Source: Cymbomonas tetramitiformis
Lineage: Eukaryota; Chlorophyta; Pyramimonadophyceae; Pyramimonadales; Pyramimonadaceae
Direction: 5' to 3'
Assembly (NCBI GenBank): GCA_001247695.2
Contig: LGRX02027617.1
Span: forward strand, 1 to 64,000
DNA: 64,000 nt
Position numbers and translations under genes: made by a program. Positions 1 to 10,042 of this stretch are shown here, piece after piece (positions within the stretch are counted from its first letter, which is position 1; every line of letters begins with the position of its first letter). The notes below the pieces were generated by a model. That model saw only the letters and a list, made by a program, of their open reading frames with translations. It made no database searches and had not been told where the DNA came from.

Positions 1-826
1 GGTAGATAGGTGCAAAGCGTGCACGCAAGGAGCATAGGACCCAGGGACCAAGGGTGCGGGGAGGCTGCTCCGCTCCGCGCCGAATCAGGCGCGTGGCGCG
101 TGCGGCGCTCTCCCCGGCGCCGTGCCTTATCCTGCTTCATCTGCGGTTGCGAATCAGCAGCCAAAGAGTGAGCAGCGGCGCTGCGAGTGGTGGGTGGGGA
201 GGGATGGCGGAGGGTGCGCGTACGGTAGATAGGTGCAAAGCGTGCCCGCAAGGACTATAGGACCCAGGGGGACCAAGGGTGCGGGGAGGCTGCTCCGCTC
301 CGCGCCGAATCAGGCGCGTGGCGCGTGCGGCGCTCTCCCCGGCGCCGTGCCTTATGCTGCTTCATCTGCGGTTGCGAATCAGCGGCCAAAGAGTGAGCAG
401 CGGCGCTGCGAGTGGTGGGTGGGGAGGAATGCGCGAGGGTGCGCGTACGGTAGATAGGTGCAAAGCGTGCCCGCAAGGACCATAGGACCCAGGGACCAAG
501 GGTGCGGGGAGGCTGCTCCGCTCCGCGCCGAATCAGGCGCGTGGCGCGTGCGGCGCTCTCCCCGGCGCCGTGCCTTATGCTGCTTCATCTGCGGTTGCAA
601 ATCAGCAGCCAAAGAGTGAGCAGCGGCGCTGCGAGTGGTGGGTGGGGAGGGATGGCGGAGGGTGCGCGTACGGTAGATAGGTGCAAAGCGTGCCCGCAAG
701 GACGATAGGACCCAGGGACCAAGGGTGCGGGGAGGCTGCTCCGCTCCGCGCCGAATCAGGCGCGTGGCGCGTGCGGCGCTCTCCCCGGCGCCGTGCCTTA
801 TGCTGCTTCATCTGCGGTTACTTGCA
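1..826. repeat. GC-rich tandem repeat, 223-225 bp unit, about 3.7 copies
   Basis: Units start at about 1, 224, 449 and 672 with the same GGTAGATAGGTGCAAAG opening and stay nearly identical to the break near 826, where a different sequence begins. Copies differ by a few substitutions and a 2-base indel. Several reading frames stay open on both strands because the unit is GC-rich. They change frame between copies and match no known protein, so I do not call them genes. The array runs off the left edge, so its true copy number is unknown. Confidence 0.95.
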
Positions 827-984
827 AAGCCCAGGACGGGGCTGGGACTTGCAAAGCCACATACTTACCTACCTAGCATATCTGGTAACAGTTATGTAAC
901 ATACCATGCCTGCTTGCCACGTGCACTAATCTTGCACACGTGTCCGTATCACAGTGCATCCTGCCTGCCACGTGTCCAACCGTG

Positions 985-1319
985 GTCATACCGTGGCAAA
1001 TTTACCGGTCACATGTGGTAATTTTACCATTGGGGGTCAATTTACCGGTCATATGTGGTAATTTTACCATTGGGGGTCAATTTACCGGTCGTAGGGGGGT
1101 ACCATGGTAAATTATATACAGCAATGGTAAACAATAATATATAATTACCGCGCTATAAGTAAATGTGGTAAAATCGTGTTAGAATTCTTCCACGTTACCA
1201 ATAGGAAATTACCCACGGGATTTATATCGCCACTATTAGTGTAATGGTGGTAAAACACCAATTTACCACAATTTACCACCGGTTTACCACATTTTACCAC
1301 CATTTTACCACGTTTATTT
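985..1319. repeat. TTACC-rich repeats, probable end of a DNA element at the broken Ty3 RT
   Basis: A 40-bp unit (TTTACCGGTCAYATGTGGTA...) starts at 1001, 1041 and 1081. Runs of TTACCAC follow at 1244-1318. Such short subterminal repeats are typical of hAT-like elements, and CGTGGYAAA occurs near both ends in opposite orientation. I could not find a convincing target duplication. The block cuts the RNase H reading frame at about 1319, so it marks where the neighbouring retroelement was truncated. Confidence 0.5.
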
Positions 1320-2997
1320 CTCAGTGTGTTGGCTCCTGGGCGATACTGCACCGTGAAGTCGAACTCCTGCAAGCTGATTGCCCAGCGCAGGTGCTGACCC
1401 TGAAGATCAGCCTTCTCCATCAAAGTGGTGAGCGGTGAGTGGTCAGTTACCAGCGTGAAGTGTACGCCATGCAGGTACTGTCTCAACGTGCGCACTGCCC
1501 ACACCACTGCAAGCATCTCGCCCTTGAAGCTGGCGTACTGCCTCTCTGTCTTGCTCAGGGATCGACTGATCGCCATGCAAATGTACTCCTTCCCATCGTC
1601 ATCCTTCTGGCCCAGCACTGCGCCAATGCCATAGGTGCTCCAATCGGTGTACAATATGAGGGGTCTGTCATAGTCGATAGGCCTCAGACATCTCCCAGAG
1701 CAGAGCGCGTCCTTCAGCTCCTGGAGCGCTTGGTCTTGATCCTTCCCCCAAGCTCCCTTGATATCGGTAATCTCTTTCTTGAGCAGGTCGTTGAGAGGGC
1801 GAGCCATCTCTGAGTAGTTTGGCCCTCCTGGCTCACCCACTAAGCCCTTGTAGTAATTCATCATGCCCAAGATGGAACGAAGCCCCGTCTTGTCCTGCGG
1901 CCTCGGAAGCTCCTGGATGGCCTTGCACTTCGCTTCCTGTGCGCCAATGGAGTTATGCCCAATGCGGTAACCCAGAAAGTCCACCGTGGCTGCACCGAAG
2001 GTGCTCTTGCCTGCGTGCAATCTTATGCCGGCGTCCCCCAATGTGCGCAACACGTCCTCGACGTCCTTCAGATGTTGCTCAGGCGTGGAGTCAGTGTAGA
2101 CCACTACGTCGTCAACGTATGCCACAGTGCAATGCTGCAGATGGCGCAACTCGTAGTCCATGATTCTCACAAACGCAGATGTTGCTCCAGCTGCCCCAAA
2201 AGGCATCGAGGTGTACTGGTACAGCTGGTTCTTCCACCAGAACGCCGTCTTGCTCCTGTCCTCTTCCGTGGCCATGGGAATCTGGTGGAAGGCTTTGGTG
2301 GCATCCAGCGTGGTCTTGAACTTGGCCTTCGCCACCTTCTGATAAAGCTCCTCTATCTGGTCGATGTGGAAGTGTGTTGTCTTTGAGGGAGTGCCGGTTG
2401 ACACCCCTGAGATCCACGCAGAATCTCGTCTGGGTCCACAGGCCAGTCCATGATCCTTCTTGCCAGCCACGACGACGTTACTCGCATGCCTGCAATGCTT
2501 GGCTGCAGGCTCTATGAAGCATACTCCAAGAGTTCCTTGCAGTGGATATCGATGATTTCCTGCTCGCCCGGGCTGTACTTCCTGGGTCTCTGGTAGGCGG
2601 CCTTGGATTCGTCTATGAAAGGAATGGAGAACGTGTTGTGCTCCGCCTTGCCCTTGTAGCCTGTCAGATCGTGAGGACTGTTGGCAAAAGTGGTCTTGCA
2701 CCTGCGAAGAACATTTCGCATTTCCTCCCAGTGCTCCTCCTTGAAGTCAGGATGTCCTCCAAACGTGGCATTGAGCTCAGTGTCGAGCCACGCTGCCTCG
2801 TTCTTGGTCACTGTCGTGTCACCTAGAGGTTGAAGCTCGTCCAGCACGGTGTACGGCAAGACCTCATCCTGCTCCGCGACGTTGGCTTCCCAGCCCGGCT
2901 CCCATTGCCTCGAGGATTGCTGAGCCTCCCAAGAAGTGCAGGGGGGACGCACCCCAGGCACTGCGCGTGGGTGACATGGCATCGTACGTGGGCACAC
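1319..2997 (-). pseudogene. Reverse transcriptase - RNase H (Ty3/gypsy), frameshifted and truncated
   Basis: The RT region has the fingers motif AFHQIPMA, MPFGAAGATSAF and the catalytic YVDD box, then FLGYRIG and a thumb segment. RNase H follows with LYTDWSTYGIGAVL (first Asp), the Glu-containing SFKGEMLAVVWA and LVTDHSPL. The N-terminal part (ATG at about 2982, ending near 2512) is in another frame. A third frame carries FCVDLRGVN at about 2400, so at least two single-base frame changes lie between 2390 and 2530. After RPGANTL at about 1319 the reading enters the TTACC repeat and loses the expected ADALSR and integrase. It is non-functional as it stands. Confidence 0.9.
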
Positions 2998-3929
2998 TCC
3001 CAGCCAGCTTGCCAGCGACCCACAAGATCCCGCACAAAAGCAGAAAAAATCGCAAAATTCTGTTGAAATGCACTGCGGCTGCTGGCGAGTTCGAAGCGAA
3101 GAAGCACGCCATTACTCTCCACCCCCCGTGCGCCAAGCGAGTACTCCCACCAGCGGCGGTGGAGACCACGACTGCAAGGACAAGCGCCACGTAGGTGGCC
3201 TGCGCGACGCGATGAAGTCGGAGATTGCGTCGAAGCTGCGCCCAGCGCGCCGCAAAGCGAGGTTTGTCCAACCTGGCCGGCAAAGCGGGCAGGCACACGC
3301 GGCCCAACAAGAAAACTTGAGACCAACGCAGGGACGGAACAGTCCATCCATGGTCACGTCGAATGCGATGCTTGTCCAAAGAGCCGTCCGGGACACAAGA
3401 AGGCATGGCACGCCACATCCTCAGCGTAAACGCGGGTACAAACCCAAAGCCAGGCAAGGACCACGAGGAGGAGGGCGGCTGCACACTGCGACCAGCACGC
3501 CAAGGAAACGACCACAACCCGAAGGGGCACGACCATCCAACCCTCTGCACGAACACGGTGCACGCCAGCATAGATGCCCGTGGTGCGCACGATAAGCAAC
3601 CCAACGTACCAAATGCAGGCGAGGGCCCATAAGACCCAAATGTCGTAATACGCTCGACGGGGATAACGTCGAGCAGCCGACCACCACACCGGCAGCCAGC
3701 CCAAAAACGAGGCCACGCAGTGCCTCCACCAAACGCGAAAAGGGCACCATGCCAAGTGCCACGCCATTGCCTCCCACATCGCCCAGATGGCGACCATGGG
3801 CATGGGACCTCGTCCCAGCCACCACCAAACCACTGCACTGCCTGCAAGCGAGATACATGCTCGCAGGACTCCTGGCCTCAAGTGGACTGCCCGTGCAGGC
3901 AGCCCACGGCCACAGCGTTGGTTGTGCAT
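2940..3929 (-). CDS. ORF3 of the retroelement: strongly hydrophobic, multi-span membrane-like protein
   Basis: The ATG at 3929-3927 shares its A with the TGA stop of ORF2 (TGATG). That arrangement is known from retrotransposons that couple ORFs by termination-reinitiation. From there 191 codons run to 3354. About four hydrophobic stretches can be seen, near residues 40-57, 68-80, 93-115 and 131-163, rich in Trp, Val, Leu and Ala. After a frame change near 3350 a second frame carries two more (ALVLAVVV and RFFLLLCGILWV) to about 2940. I recognise no family. The position between protease and RT is unusual. The hydrophobic frame could be a by-product of composition; the start overlap argues for a real gene. 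Confidence 0.5.
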
Positions 3930-5140
3930 CAGGGCTGCCCGCCCGCTGTGCCCGGGGAGCCCTGTTGAAAATGCGCTTGCTGTCGCTGCGCCTCACGCTG
4001 CTCGTCTGTGTAGTGCTCAAACGCCTCCATCGCCTCGCTGCATATCGAAACCGCCGGAGAAGGAAGACGCTGCGAGGCGTGGTTGGCCGGCATCCTGGAT
4101 GCCCTCGGCGCGTGGACAACATGGGTAGCAGTCCCATGGCGTTCAACGGAAGGAGCAGACGAACGCGCAGCACCGCCCGCGCTCGGTCGATGCTCGGACG
4201 TCCCGGCAGAAGGCGGGTACTGACGACGCGCAGGGGGGTCGCGAACCTCGTCCACATTCCTTGCCCAGCTCGTGTCCATGTGCTCAGGCCTCTCGGCCAC
4301 GCGAGCCTGACGGGCGAGCGGCGGCTGCGGGAGACGGCGCGCCTCCAAGGCTTCCAGGGCCGGTCGCAACCATGGCGCGGCCGCTTCCTTGTATCCCCAC
4401 TGTAAGCATGTGAACTTCCGGTCGTCCCGCATGAGGTAATCGTTCGTGAACTCAGCGCGCCAAGACAAACACCGCTGGTCCTCCATGAAGATGTAGTGTA
4501 CCGGCGTGGCGTTCGGGTGCGCCATGCAGCGCAGCACGTGCGCCGACCCAAGATCCACGTAGGTGCACAGCGAGAACTCGATGTTCCTCGCATGACCTCC
4601 TTCGCGCCTGTGCCCCGAGCTACGATGCGACAGATCAGCATAGGCCGACATGATGGCCTCCAGCAGGTTGGCAGACGTCGTCTGTCCCCCAAGAGGGAGG
4701 CGCCAGCCCCGTTGCCCGCAAGCGATGGTCTTGTCATGCTTCTTGGCGACCTTGCTGGTGATGGCACCCGGATAATCCCGCAGCCTGAGACCTCGCTCCT
4801 GGTTGCACACGCCAAGCTCATACACGATTCGCTGGCCCCGGCAGTGGTCCACGAATGTCAAGCCAAACTTCACCATGAAGACGGTGAGGTTGCGGCGTTC
4901 CTTCAAGGCTCTCACCTCCTCCACGGTCAGAAAGGTGCCCATTGCACTGACGGATGAGGTGGCCATTCGCACGGCATCCCAATCTGACCCCGCTGGAGAT
5001 GGAGGCGCCCTCGCAGGGGGTGGAGACCAATGACGCGCCTGCGGCGGACTCGGAGGCGTAGAAGGCGGGCCTCCCGGGGAGCTTGATCGGGAATCACGTG
5101 GGACACGGATCGAGTCCGCCCATGAGCCAATGTTGGTCAT
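3929..5140 (-). CDS. ORF2 of the retroelement, unknown protein of about 403 residues
   Basis: The ATG at 5140 lies 38 bases after the stop of the protease ORF. The protein starts with a Pro/Ser-rich segment of about 50 residues. A more globular part follows (about residues 65-260, including LTVFMVKFGLTFVDHC, GVCNQERGLRLRDYPG and CMAHPNATPVHYIF). It ends with an Arg/Pro/Ala-rich tail and a short Gln/Glu-rich stretch. No RT, integrase, chromodomain or protease motif is visible, so I assign no function. A TATATA run lies just upstream (5173-5180) and might serve an internal transcript, which is speculation. The ORF ends in the TGATG overlap with ORF3. Confidence 0.6.
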   Translation of the reverse strand: MTNIGSWADSIRVPRDSRSSSPGGPPSTPPSPPQARHWSPPPARAPPSPAGSDWDAVRMATSSVSAMGTFLTVEEVRALKERRNLTVFMVKFGLTFVDHCRGQRIVYELGVCNQERGLRLRDYPGAITSKVAKKHDKTIACGQRGWRLPLGGQTTSANLLEAIMSAYADLSHRSSGHRREGGHARNIEFSLCTYVDLGSAHVLRCMAHPNATPVHYIFMEDQRCLSWRAEFTNDYLMRDDRKFTCLQWGYKEAAAPWLRPALEALEARRLPQPPLARQARVAERPEHMDTSWARNVDEVRDPPARRQYPPSAGTSEHRPSAGGAARSSAPSVERHGTATHVVHAPRASRMPANHASQRLPSPAVSICSEAMEAFEHYTDEQREAQRQQAHFQQGSPGTAGGQP

Positions 5141-5177
5141 CGCAGGCGATGCAGGGGGCGATTCCCCTCGAGAAGGG

Positions 5178-7511
5178 CTATATATCAGCAGGATCCGGCG
5201 GCCAAGCGGCGGTGGCGCAAACGAGTCGAGGTGACAACTCACGAGAATCGTCCACGGGCCCAACGTCGCTGGATGATGGCGACGGCGTAGGGAGATGCGC
5301 GATGGAGAGGGCAGCTTGGAAAGCGCTGATGCGTGACAAGCGCGGCGGCGAGCTGCTGACGGACCTGGCACGAGACGGTCCAGCGGCAGCCTGAGATGGT
5401 CCAGCGGCAACCTGAGATGGTCCAGCGGCAACCTGAGATGGTCCAGCGGCAGCTCGAGATGGTCCTACCACAGCCTGAGATGGTCCTGCCACAGCCTGAG
5501 ATGGTCCTGCCCCTGCGGTAGGAGCAGGTGACTGTGTAGGGGCACGCTTCGTGAGCCATGTACGAGCCATGTCGTTGGATGGTGGTGGCCTGCGCACTGC
5601 GTCTGCATCGAGCGCCTCGTAGCCCTGCTGCCTGGTGTCGACTGACTTGAGCATCTTCCGCATCTCCCCCAGGCGCACGTACTCCTGGGCGGCAGCATTC
5701 TCGGAGAACACCCTGCCAGGCCCCCCAAGACCATCTCCCGCGGGGTAGTACTTGGTGCTGGAATCCAGCGAGACGAGCTCCAGAGGTGGTCCCTTGCTGC
5801 CATGTCGATCATATTGCCGGAGTATGCCATCCGAGAGGGACTCCATGTTCACTGGGCAGAGGTACCTGAGCAACTGGTACGTCCAGACACCCGTGCTCTT
5901 GTACCAGTGAGGGAGTTGGAGCTCGTCCAGCAACTCCTCACCATTGCACACGCGCGCATGAGCCAACGTGCAGCGCATCAGATCGAGGTGCTGCGTGGCT
6001 GCGCTCGGTTGGACACAGAAGACGCGCTTCTTCAGGTCCCACATAAGGGTGCCAGTGACTTCACCACTGGGGTACTTGAACAACGCCTGGAGCGTGTCCT
6101 GCAGCTTCTGGATCGGGTTGAAGTCGCGCCGCGATCTGCCTCTCTCCCTGGGCTTGACGACATCCTGCTTGCTGGCCGAGGACGGTACGTGCGTCATGTA
6201 GCTGCCATCGAGCACCCAGCGGTATTTCTCATCGTCATGATCCAGTTTCTGGTCCACGTGCAGCCAGTTAGGGGTCATCAGCTGGTCCATCGTCACCCAC
6301 TTCTGCTCGAGACAGCGGGCGAATTCCACGCAGACATGATCGCGGGAAGGTCTGGTCGGCATGTCCTGGGCTGGGTTCTGAAGGATGCGGCAGAGACGCG
6401 CGACGTGGTGCCGGTCTAGGTACAGCCTCTGATCCGCCCAGTGGTAGTCAAGAGGGGCGTCCAGAGACGGATGATCCCCAGCAACCACCCGAGAAGGACT
6501 GCATGTGGCCCACTCAGTGACCCACTTCGCGTGTCCACCCTTCCAAGGGTCCGGCTCCTCGTAAAACTGTTCGAGCATGCGCTCCGATGCTGCCTGTACG
6601 GTGGGCGCCAGAGACGGCAGGTCACTTCTTCGGCCGCCTTCAAGGGAACACGTCTGACGGCGACATCTCTCCTCGATCTCTGCTCGTGTGGCGACTCGAG
6701 GTCGTGGGCGATCAGCAAGAGGTCTTGGCGAAGGCGATGGTGACCTCACTGGTGACACGTCATTGTCATCGATGTGCTCATGCTGAATCCCAGAAGCAGC
6801 AAATCTCTCCTCCCTTGTGCTCAGAGGCGTGTGCTTCAGCCACTCACACTCCATTCCCTGTCCAAAGATCTCCGACTGCAGACACACTACTGGGTCCACG
6901 CGCCTGGGCAGGTCAGGACGCCTGGGTGGCGTCATATCAACCAGCGGAAGCACCACCTGGGCGTCCATGCCCAAAATCGTTGGCGCATGTGATACGGCCA
7001 CTCCACTTCCAAGCTTGATGTCGACCATCAAGGAGTTCTTCAATGGTCCGGTGCCTATCAGCAGATCCCACGAGTTCTCGGGCTCGAAGGTCACGAAGGC
7101 ATACAGCCGGTGCAGCGTCATGTGCGGCGTGCCCGCAGCCAGGATGACGTCCACATAGCAGTAATGCGTGAACTTCGTCGGGCTGTTGTCACACCTGGTG
7201 ACCTTAGCGCCGGTGCTGGCCTCGTACACCGTGAGGCCCAACCGCCTCACAACCGCGATGGAGATGATGTTGCAGTTGGCGCCGGTGTCCATGAGGATCG
7301 CCCGATACAACATAAGCTCACCACCAGACGACACCAACGCCAGACCCTCGTACAGCGTGGCATTCTGCAATTTGCAGATGGGCTGAACCTGAGCCATCAG
7401 CAACACCTGCTCGTCGGTCAGATGCTGCTTCATCTTTGCCCTCAGCGCGTCGTAGGCGTGGGTCTTGATGGTGCCAGCTCGAACATGTCCATGGTCGCTG
7501 AAGTCAACCAC
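5178..7511 (-). CDS. Retroviral-type aspartic protease ORF (777 codons)
   Basis: The catalytic motif is ILMDTGANCN at residues 72-81 (Asp75). The second half-domain motif WDLLIGTGPL lies near residue 150, so residues 60-170 form a retropepsin-like fold that would cleave the element's own polyprotein. The next 450 residues contain no family I recognise. The C-terminus has a seven-fold AAGPSQ-type repeat. The ORF overlaps the end of the zinc-knuckle Gag ORF by a few bases in a different frame and has no ATG there, so it is probably made by ribosomal frameshifting or belongs to one polyprotein broken by an indel. The stop is TAG at 5178. Confidence 0.75.
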   Translation of the reverse strand: MVDFSDHGHVRAGTIKTHAYDALRAKMKQHLTDEQVLLMAQVQPICKLQNATLYEGLALVSSGGELMLYRAILMDTGANCNIISIAVVRRLGLTVYEASTGAKVTRCDNSPTKFTHYCYVDVILAAGTPHMTLHRLYAFVTFEPENSWDLLIGTGPLKNSLMVDIKLGSGVAVSHAPTILGMDAQVVLPLVDMTPPRRPDLPRRVDPVVCLQSEIFGQGMECEWLKHTPLSTREERFAASGIQHEHIDDNDVSPVRSPSPSPRPLADRPRPRVATRAEIEERCRRQTCSLEGGRRSDLPSLAPTVQAASERMLEQFYEEPDPWKGGHAKWVTEWATCSPSRVVAGDHPSLDAPLDYHWADQRLYLDRHHVARLCRILQNPAQDMPTRPSRDHVCVEFARCLEQKWVTMDQLMTPNWLHVDQKLDHDDEKYRWVLDGSYMTHVPSSASKQDVVKPRERGRSRRDFNPIQKLQDTLQALFKYPSGEVTGTLMWDLKKRVFCVQPSAATQHLDLMRCTLAHARVCNGEELLDELQLPHWYKSTGVWTYQLLRYLCPVNMESLSDGILRQYDRHGSKGPPLELVSLDSSTKYYPAGDGLGGPGRVFSENAAAQEYVRLGEMRKMLKSVDTRQQGYEALDADAVRRPPPSNDMARTWLTKRAPTQSPAPTAGAGPSQAVAGPSQAVVGPSRAAAGPSQVAAGPSQVAAGPSQAAAGPSRARSVSSSPPRLSRISAFQAALSIAHLPTPSPSSSDVGPVDDSRELSPRLVCATAAWPPDPADI
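5370..5515 (-). repeat. 21-bp tandem repeat inside the protease ORF, about seven copies
   Basis: The plus strand shows CCTGAGATGGTCC-type units every 21 bases. Read on the coding strand they encode AAGPSQV/A heptapeptides, a low-complexity linker. Because 21 is divisible by three, copy-number change would not break the frame. The first copies are the most diverged. Confidence 0.9.
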
Positions 7512-8640
7512 GCACCTCCAGGTCGTTCACACAAGCAGCGGCTGCACACCGGGCGGCGGCACTGTTGACCACGCCGTTGGGCATCTCGTCCAGCGGCACC
7601 TCCTCGATCGTGCGGTGTTCTGCACTACTATCTGCTCCTTCTCTCACCCCCTGCACCACCGTGGCGTGTGCGTGCTCCAGTTCATGCTCGTTGACCTCGG
7701 TGGGTTGCTCTGTCGCGTCATTCGGCTCGTTGCCCATGAGCTCCTCCAGCGCCAGGAGGTTCTCGATGTCCTTTGGAAGGTCGATGGCGTGCTGGGATAT
7801 CAAGATGGCCGCAATTTGCGAGCAAGCGCGCACGGCACTACGTAAGTTGGACGCCAGCAGGTGAAACTTTCTGCTAAGGACGTTGGGAGGAATGGCTCGG
7901 GGCACCTGAGCGGCCTTGTCAAACTCCTCCGGCGTCTTGACCTGGAAGCTCTGCATCTTCTGAGTGCTGCCCAGGGCGACTGCGGCCCTGGCCTGGAGAT
8001 CTGGTGCGTGAGTGATGCCAGCATCATGGCTATCTTCCAGCCCATCATCAGCGAGGCAGTCCTTCTCATTCTCCTCGTACTCAGCCTGCTGGTTGAAGTT
8101 GGAGTCGTACTCAGTCTCAGCATCGCTGTTCTCAGACTGGGCCTGCGCCTCAACGCCCTTGCCACCCTTGGCCGGCACTCCGGGCTGCAGACCTGTCAAC
8201 TCTGCGGCGAGCTTCTCCTTCATCTCAGCGCTGGCTGCCACCTGCTGCGGCTGCTGCGGCTTCTGCTTGGACTCCGGCAGCTTGAGCCGCTCCTTCGTGG
8301 TGATCCCCATCTTGTGGTCGTGGAAGCGGTGCGCGATGTTGTAAGCACGCATCTGAGCATTCTTGACCTCAGCTGGCCACATGGAGTGCTGGCGATCCTT
8401 GTGGAAGTTGCGAGGTACCTTAGCCTCCCGGCACCCAGTGTAGCAGCGCTCTGGCGAATGGGGCAACTTCGTGAAGCAGTACTCGCATTCGAACTGCTTT
8501 GGCTTCGAGGCGTCAGGCGGCGGCACCTTGCCGTAAGTGGGCTTCTGCCTCTCCGCATTGTTCGCCTCCCGTGGAGGCCTCCTCGCACCATCACCACCAG
8601 ACTGAGCTGGCTCCTTCTTCTTAGGGTCCCTGCGCTTTCC
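7504..8640 (-). CDS. Gag C-terminal part with a CCHC-like zinc knuckle
   Basis: Near its start the frame contains CEYCFTKLPHSPERC, a C-x2-C-x5-H-x4-C knuckle one residue longer than the classical retroviral one, with another Cys four residues later. Such knuckles bind the element's RNA during particle assembly. An acidic Asn/Glu-rich middle follows, then a Leu-rich region (LLASNLRSAVRACSQIAAIL). It is continuous with the upstream Gag apart from a one-base shift at about 8640. It ends in TGA at 7504, overlapping the protease ORF. Confidence 0.7.
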   Translation of the reverse strand, partial: GKRRDPKKKEPAQSGGDGARRPPREANNAERQKPTYGKVPPPDASKPKQFECEYCFTKLPHSPERCYTGCREAKVPRNFHKDRQHSMWPAEVKNAQMRAYNIAHRFHDHKMGITTKERLKLPESKQKPQQPQQVAASAEMKEKLAAELTGLQPGVPAKGGKGVEAQAQSENSDAETEYDSNFNQQAEYEENEKDCLADDGLEDSHDAGITHAPDLQARAAVALGSTQKMQSFQVKTPEEFDKAAQVPRAIPPNVLSRKFHLLASNLRSAVRACSQIAAILISQHAIDLPKDIENLLALEELMGNEPNDATEQPTEVNEHELEHAHATVVQGVREGADSSAEHRTIEEVPLDEMPNGVVNSAAARCAAAACVNDLEVRG

Positions 8641-9833
8641 CCAGTCTTGTGGGAGGAGCCAGAGCGCCTCATGGAAGACACCAACTCAGAGAGGTCAAGC
8701 CCCAGCATCCTGGCTTCGTAGCAAGAATACACGCAAGTCAGTCTGCGCACGAGTTCCTGCTGAAGCGTCAGGGCCCATGCTTCTGCATCGTTCTTCAACT
8801 TATCTTGCACCTCCACGATGACCTCCAGGTCCTCCCAGGTGACCCTGCTGGGTGCAGGATGGCTGACTCGCAGCTGCTCCGATACGCGATCTCGGTACTC
8901 CTTGATGCGCAGACCCTTGATGCACTCCTGAACGTCCTGTCTGACGATGGAGTCCCCCACTGACTTGCCAGCGTTGAGCGCCGCCTCCCTGCGTCGACAG
9001 CTTTTCACGTAAGCAAGGCCATCCTGCTCGTCGGTCTGCGACTTGGCGACCAACAAGTCCTCCTTCTCCTTGGTGCCCTTCAGCAGGAACTTGGCCTCGA
9101 GCTCTGCAATGAACGCCCTCAAGGCCCAAAAATAGTGAGAGTCCTCCGTGCCATCTGGCCCTGTGAGACCCTTGGTAGAAGTTGCTTCCTCCTCCCACTC
9201 GTTAGACACTTCACCCTCAGCATCACCATCCTCGAACTTCTTACAGACTGCCCATGTTGCCCCTGGCGCCAACTCATGGAAAGGGGGTTGTGCGCAGCGT
9301 ACTGAGCCCTGGTAAGAGTCCCTCGTGGTGAGGTCCTTCAAGACGTGACACGCATGGGAGGCCATGAGGCCATCCTTCATGTATGAAGCGCACCACCAGT
9401 CATAAGCGACTGAGGTGGCATGATCATCTCCTGCTAAGAGTGAAGGCAAGAGGTCCCACAGCGATCTGTAGTCTGGTTTGGATTCTATGAAGGCCTTCTT
9501 TGCCAGTGCGCTGAGCGAGTGAAAGGCTGCTGATCTCGTGTGCCTGCGTATCTTAGCCTCGTGAGCCCGCTGTACTTTTGCCACCATTTCAACAAAGCGC
9601 CTGATGAAAAGCGCCCTGTCCTCATTCTTGCCACCGGTGTAACTAAGCTTGTCATCAATCTTGTCAAGTGTGTGACTGTCTCTGTCATGATAATCCATCT
9701 CGTCTACGTCGTCAAACGCAAAGAGGAACTGATTGGCTGCGGCTGCTGCTCTTGATGCTGCTAATGCCCTTATTGTTGCTAATGATGTTGGTGTGGAGGG
9801 GCTGGATTCTGGATCTGACCCTTCTGTGCTCAT
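8640..9833 (-). CDS. Gag N-terminal part of the Ty3-like element
   Basis: I choose the ATG at 9833 (MSTEGSDPESS). The frame stays open for about 36 codons upstream without another ATG. The product is about 400 residues of mainly helical, charged sequence with a core like other retrotransposon Gag proteins (RALFIRRFVEMVAKVQRAHEAK, then a region with conserved Trp and Leu). No enzymatic motif is seen. Near 8640 coding moves to another frame at a G4A3 run (GGGGAAAG). It does not fit the X-XXY-YYZ slippery pattern in the incoming frame, so I treat it as an indel rather than a programmed site. Confidence 0.7.
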
Positions 9834-10042
9834 ATATCCAACGTCAAGCTGCTGACTGTTTGCCTCCCGTGCCAGTCGCCGTGCCTCACGCTGTCTGGAC
9901 TGGGCAGCGGCAGCGCTCAGCTCCGCCTCGCTCTCCGTGATCAAGCGCTACGTCAGTGCTCAGCGAGTGGGGCTAAGGAAGCGTGTCCTTCTCTGGCGCA
10001 GAGCTTATTTACCAACAGGATGCAGGCCTAATTCAGACTGGT

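Larger units (their letters stand above)
1319..9833 (-). mobile_element. Ty3-like retroelement, 3'-truncated, with extra ORFs between protease and RT
   Basis: Reading on the minus strand the order is Gag (9833), zinc-knuckle Gag, aspartic protease, ORF2, hydrophobic ORF3, reverse transcriptase and RNase H. The sequence stops just after the RNase H motif, where integrase would normally follow. No LTR pair is visible. Protease and RT are normally adjacent in Ty3 polyproteins, but here about 4 kb separates them. Several single-base frame changes show that this copy is decaying. I infer one element from the shared orientation, contiguity and order of parts; a composite of two insertions is not excluded. 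Confidence 0.75.

Noticed and set aside
54..1021. Series of 68-106 codon ORFs
   Set aside because: Produced by the GC-rich 225-bp tandem repeat; frames change between copies and no motif is present.
985..1319. Complete hAT element at the left truncation point
   Set aside because: Repeats look right but no 8-bp target duplication or clear matching ends were found.
3421..4821. 466-codon minus-strand ORF
   Set aside because: Shadow frame of ORF2; Arg/Ser-rich with no start context, while ORF2 has a better start, composition and a coupled downstream ORF.
8636..8644. Programmed -1 frameshift site in gag
   Set aside because: GGGGAAAG does not fit the slippery heptamer in the incoming frame; an indel explains it as well, since other frame breaks exist in this copy.
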